From positions 21,748,131 to 21,812,130 of the forward strand of contig NC_085050.1 in NCBI RefSeq assembly GCF_963662255.1: a stretch of 64,000 nt of DNA. The letters run 5' to 3'. Numbering within the stretch: position 1 is the stretch's first letter; each line of letters starts with the position of its first letter. The DNA is from Cinclus cinclus. Its lineage: Eukaryota; Chordata; Aves; Passeriformes; Cinclidae. This document shows, piece by piece, positions 62,799 to 64,000 of the stretch. A program made the translations under genes and the position numbers. A model generated the notes under the pieces. It saw only the letters and a list, made by a program, of their open reading frames with translations, ran no database searches and was not told the origin of the DNA.

Positions 62799-64000
62799 GG
62801 TCCTTTGGCACATATATTTAAATTCCACAGAAATTCAAGAGGGAAATAGTGAGAAAATTATATTGAATTATTATCAAAGTGCTGCTTCTATAACTGGAGT
62901 TTTCTGAAGTCTGATTCAATCTTTCCAAAGTCTGTTCCTATTTATTTTCTAGTGGAAATAGTAATACATTTACATATTTCAACCTGATACTATGATATAT
63001 TAAAAACTGAGTTTAGCTTAAGCTGAGAGATCATGAATACTGTAATTATGTCAAAGTAAGTTTTATAAGTCAAGGAAATATTTTACTCTTTCAATGCACA
63101 ATCACAGTGATAATAAATCTGAAGTTCAAAGAACTTGAGTGTGTGAACACTATTCTAATCCTGTATGACACTAGTGTTACAAGTAAGTACACCATGCAAT
63201 TTCCAAGGTGTACATTTTAACATGCAAGTTCTTATTAGACAAAATTATTTTCCAAATAATTTCATTAAGGGGAAGGGGAAAATAGTTTAAATTTTCCCAT
63301 ATAATACACATGCTACCCTTTGAATGTCACATCTTTAATCTCCAGTATCTCCTCAGGCCAAGTAATTTACGATGTAGAAAGACCAGCAGAGTTCTTGCTG
63401 AATCAGCAGGTTCACTGCCCAACTCCTGACACATGAGGCTCACCAGCTCCTCTCAATCGAACACTCACATGCAAACTGCTTCCTGAGAAAGGTCGATGGC
63501 TGACTGAACTACCTGCTGTGGCTCAAAAAAGCCTCAACTAAATAGTTTACAATGCAGCTAAAACAAGGAGAAAGATATCCATCTTCCCAGTGTTCATTTT
63601 GGGCTATTAATTGATCAACTCTATCTCCAAACCCTTCCATTTGCTGTCAGTGGAAAGTGGTGGGGTTCCCCCGAGGCACACTGGACTTGCCAGTCCAGCT
63701 GCAGCTCCTACATGCCACCTCAAGGAGCCTCTCCCTCTTTACTGACAGCAGGGGAAATGACACAACCTAACCTCCAATCTTAGGTGCCTACAACAGACAT
63801 TCCTCAAAACCATAACAATGAAAAATTAATCTCCTCTCTGTAGATCTATTTCAATCTTACTGTTGGTGAACTCATTCCCCCTTCCTTCCAAAGTTCTACT
63901 GGCACTTTTTTTTTTTCTGGTCCAAACAGTATTTATCTGAGGGCCACTTTTCTTGATAAAGTTTTGATAGCTGTGCAGCCACTTTTCAACTTACAATTTT
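62799..64000. other. Unannotated DNA to window end
   Basis: No element or gene is recognised. A small inverted repeat (CTGGACT...AGTCCAG) lies near 63682-63699 and a T11 run at 63906-63916. Composition shifts to a more even base use from 63340 on. Confidence 0.5.

Noticed and set aside
1..64000. tRNA, U6, 5S or other small RNA genes
   Set aside because: I looked for the tRNA B box (GGTTCRANNCC), U6 and 5S signature blocks on both strands by eye and saw none; a covariance-model search would be decisive.

Overview
The window looks like non-coding DNA from a bird nuclear genome. The evidence is repeats I recognise: at least five fragments of CR1 non-LTR retrotransposon, ending in the octamer-like ATTCTRTG signature or a decayed form of it, and two solo-LTR-like relics of avian endogenous retroviruses. 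Between them lies AT-rich, stop-rich DNA with homopolymer runs and microsatellites. CR1 also occurs in turtles and crocodilians. The LTR near 57.7-58.2 kb is what points to birds, and that family assignment is from memory, not a search. Nothing resembles bacterial, phage or organelle DNA.

Layout: 1-18.9 kb is single-copy-looking AT-rich DNA with poly(A) runs, a 12-bp x3 minisatellite (3.8 kb), a (CATA)n microsatellite (14.66 kb) and a stretch rich in homeodomain-type TAAT sites (17.6-18.6 kb). At 18.88-19.56 kb is a CpG-rich LTR-like island. 19.6-29.6 kb is unremarkable. At 29.6-35.7 kb three CR1 fragments cluster; the middle one keeps a broken reverse transcriptase with a readable FTDD active-site box. 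35.7-57.7 kb holds small tandem duplications, an 18-G run (45.3 kb), a 29-bp hairpin (47.8 kb) and a 16-bp palindrome (48.2 kb). 57.7-60.6 kb is a second repeat cluster: an ERVL-type LTR, two CR1 fragments and an (AAAAT)n satellite. 60.6-64 kb is again plain AT-rich DNA.

I found no host protein-coding gene, tRNA, snRNA, rRNA or CRISPR array that I can support. The longest ATG-initiated ORFs (130-142 codons) have no recognisable domain and are within what chance gives in 64 kb. The window could be intergenic desert or the inside of a very long intron; the sequence alone does not decide. The only readable coding remnant is the CR1 reverse transcriptase. I did not find a convincing new biological system. 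The items most worth a second look are the 29-bp hairpin, the CpG-rich LTR island, the opposed CR1 pair and the candidate conserved non-coding stretches.
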